Assembly (NCBI GenBank): GCA_005882415.1
Contig: VBAE01000128.1
Coordinates: 1 to 30,523 of the forward strand
Direction: 5' to 3'
DNA length: 30,523 nt
Source: Alphaproteobacteria bacterium
Lineage (GTDB): Bacteria > Pseudomonadota > Alphaproteobacteria > Sphingomonadales > Sphingomonadaceae
Part shown: one piece after another, positions 30,118-30,523 of the stretch
How the letters are laid out: each line of letters opens with the position of its first letter
How positions within the stretch are numbered: position 1 is the stretch's first letter
Position numbers and translations under genes: made by a program
Notes under the pieces: generated by a model
The model's database searches: none
Seen by the model: the letters and a program-made list of their open reading frames with translations, nothing else
Told to the model about the DNA's origin: nothing

Positions 30118-30142
30118 GGAAGGGCACTCCGATTTGTCCGTT
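30118..30142 (+). promoter_or_regulatory. Possible EcfG-type (general stress) promoter
   Basis: GGAAG (30118-30122), 16 nt, then CGTT (30139-30142): one mismatch from the alphaproteobacterial EcfG consensus GGAAC-N16/17-CGTT. It lies ~70 nt before the AraC-type gene. No other ORF is visible in 30001-30214; a weak CCCAG/CTGGG hairpin precedes the ribosome site. Confidence 0.27.
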
Positions 30143-30214
30143 TTTTCAGCTATGCTCGCTGCGCATCCGGGGTATCAAGACCCAGTGCAATCCTGCTGGG
30201 CTTAGGAGGAAATC

Positions 30215-30523
30215 GTGCTTCCTCAAATGCGCCTCGTGACCCTGACCAGCTTCCTCGAAGTTGCGCATTTCGTCGGCCTCGATCCGTTTCAGTTGCTGAA
30301 AGAGGCGGGGATCAGCCCCGGCCTGCTCGGCGACCCGGAGACCCGCTGGGCCGCCGGCCCGATCGTGGATCTTCTGGAGAACTCGGCTTCGAGGTCCGGC
30401 TGTGAGAGCTTCGGCATCCTCATGGCGGAATGCCGTTCGTTCGCGAGCCTCGGACCGCTGAGCCTTCTTCTCGAGCGCTTGCCGACCAGCCGGGACGTTC
30501 TTCAGGCCGTGATCGGTCATCGA
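30215..30523 (+). CDS. AraC family regulator, arabinose-binding-type N-terminus (3' truncated by window)
   Basis: GTG 30215 has AGGAGGA (30204-30210) just upstream; ATG 30227 in the same frame is further than usual from that site. The 103 visible residues (LVTLTSFLEVAHFVGLDPFQ, LLKEAGISPGLLGDPETRWA, ESFGILMAECRSFASLGPLS, LLLERLPTSRDVLQAVIGHR) match the N-terminal ligand domain of AraC regulators of the OruR/ArgR-like group. The DNA-binding domain lies beyond the edge. The gene is divergent from the GGDEF-EAL gene. Confidence 0.87.
   Translation, partial: MLPQMRLVTLTSFLEVAHFVGLDPFQLLKEAGISPGLLGDPETRWAAGPIVDLLENSASRSGCESFGILMAECRSFASLGPLSLLLERLPTSRDVLQAVIGHR

Noticed and set aside
30146..30520. 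A 124-codon minus-strand frame at the right edge.
   Set aside because: It is opposite the AraC N-terminal domain, which has a strong ribosome site and clear family signature.

Overview
The window is GC-rich, coding-dense chromosomal DNA. It most resembles an aerobic alphaproteobacterium of the Sphingomonadales (Sphingomonas/Sphingosinicella type). The basis is the style of the encoded proteins: small Gly/Tyr/Arg-rich secreted proteins, an FecR + DUF560 + CHASE2 cluster, a pmbA-inositol monophosphatase pair, and short intergenic palindromes rich in CCTCCCC/GGGGAGG. This is recognition from memory, not a database result. I saw no rRNA, tRNA, CRISPR array, phage or transposase gene.

Layout. 1-2.2 kb: the 3' end of a prolyl oligopeptidase gene, an overlapping AraC-type regulator, and a 31-residue, ten-cysteine metallothionein-like ORF. 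2.4-5.6 kb: a 1063-aa RTX protein built from three ~320-residue units. 5.6-11.5 kb: a surface/signalling group of small secreted protein, FecR-domain protein with a Gly-Asn repeat tail, DUF560/SLAM-like outer-membrane barrel, CHASE2-(degenerate GGDEF)-EAL protein, and a second small secreted protein paralogous to the first. 11.5-15.1 kb: a broken SRPBCC (AHSA1) gene and its ArsR partner, divergent from a split gene of unknown function and a DUF3142 lipoprotein. 15.1-18 kb: guaA and a convergent secreted beta-helix protein. 18.1-21.4 kb: a PAS-GAF histidine kinase with a broken receiver domain, and an EamA transporter. 21.4-25.1 kb (minus strand): inositol monophosphatase, pmbA/tldE, ubiA-like, a lipoprotein. 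25.2-27.7 kb: small secreted protein, an orphan MbtH, a KTSC protein, an exbD + lipoprotein pair behind a Zur-box-like palindrome, and a lipoprotein paralogous to the one at 24.5 kb. 27.2-30 kb: a membrane PAS-GGDEF-EAL protein. The right edge cuts into an AraC regulator with an arabinose-binding-type N-terminus.

Two patterns run across genes. First, at least five loci look as if a short segment of very roughly 60-100 nt was lost inside or between genes: AHSA1, the split gene at 13.4 kb, the kinase receiver, the second Asp-rich motif of UbiA, and the EAL/lipoprotein junction. A 1-nt slip in the FecR repeat tail adds a sixth lesion. Loss of the UbiA motif, which is expected to be indispensable, makes an assembly artefact a serious explanation. 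Second, four large palindromic elements sit immediately next to stop codons, so they probably act as 3'-end RNA structures as well as dispersed repeats.

The most coherent possible system is the FecR-barrel-CHASE2/EAL group, which looks like a c-di-GMP-linked cell-surface module. The metallothionein-like ORF, the orphan MbtH and the Zur-like box upstream of exbD are the other items most worth checking.
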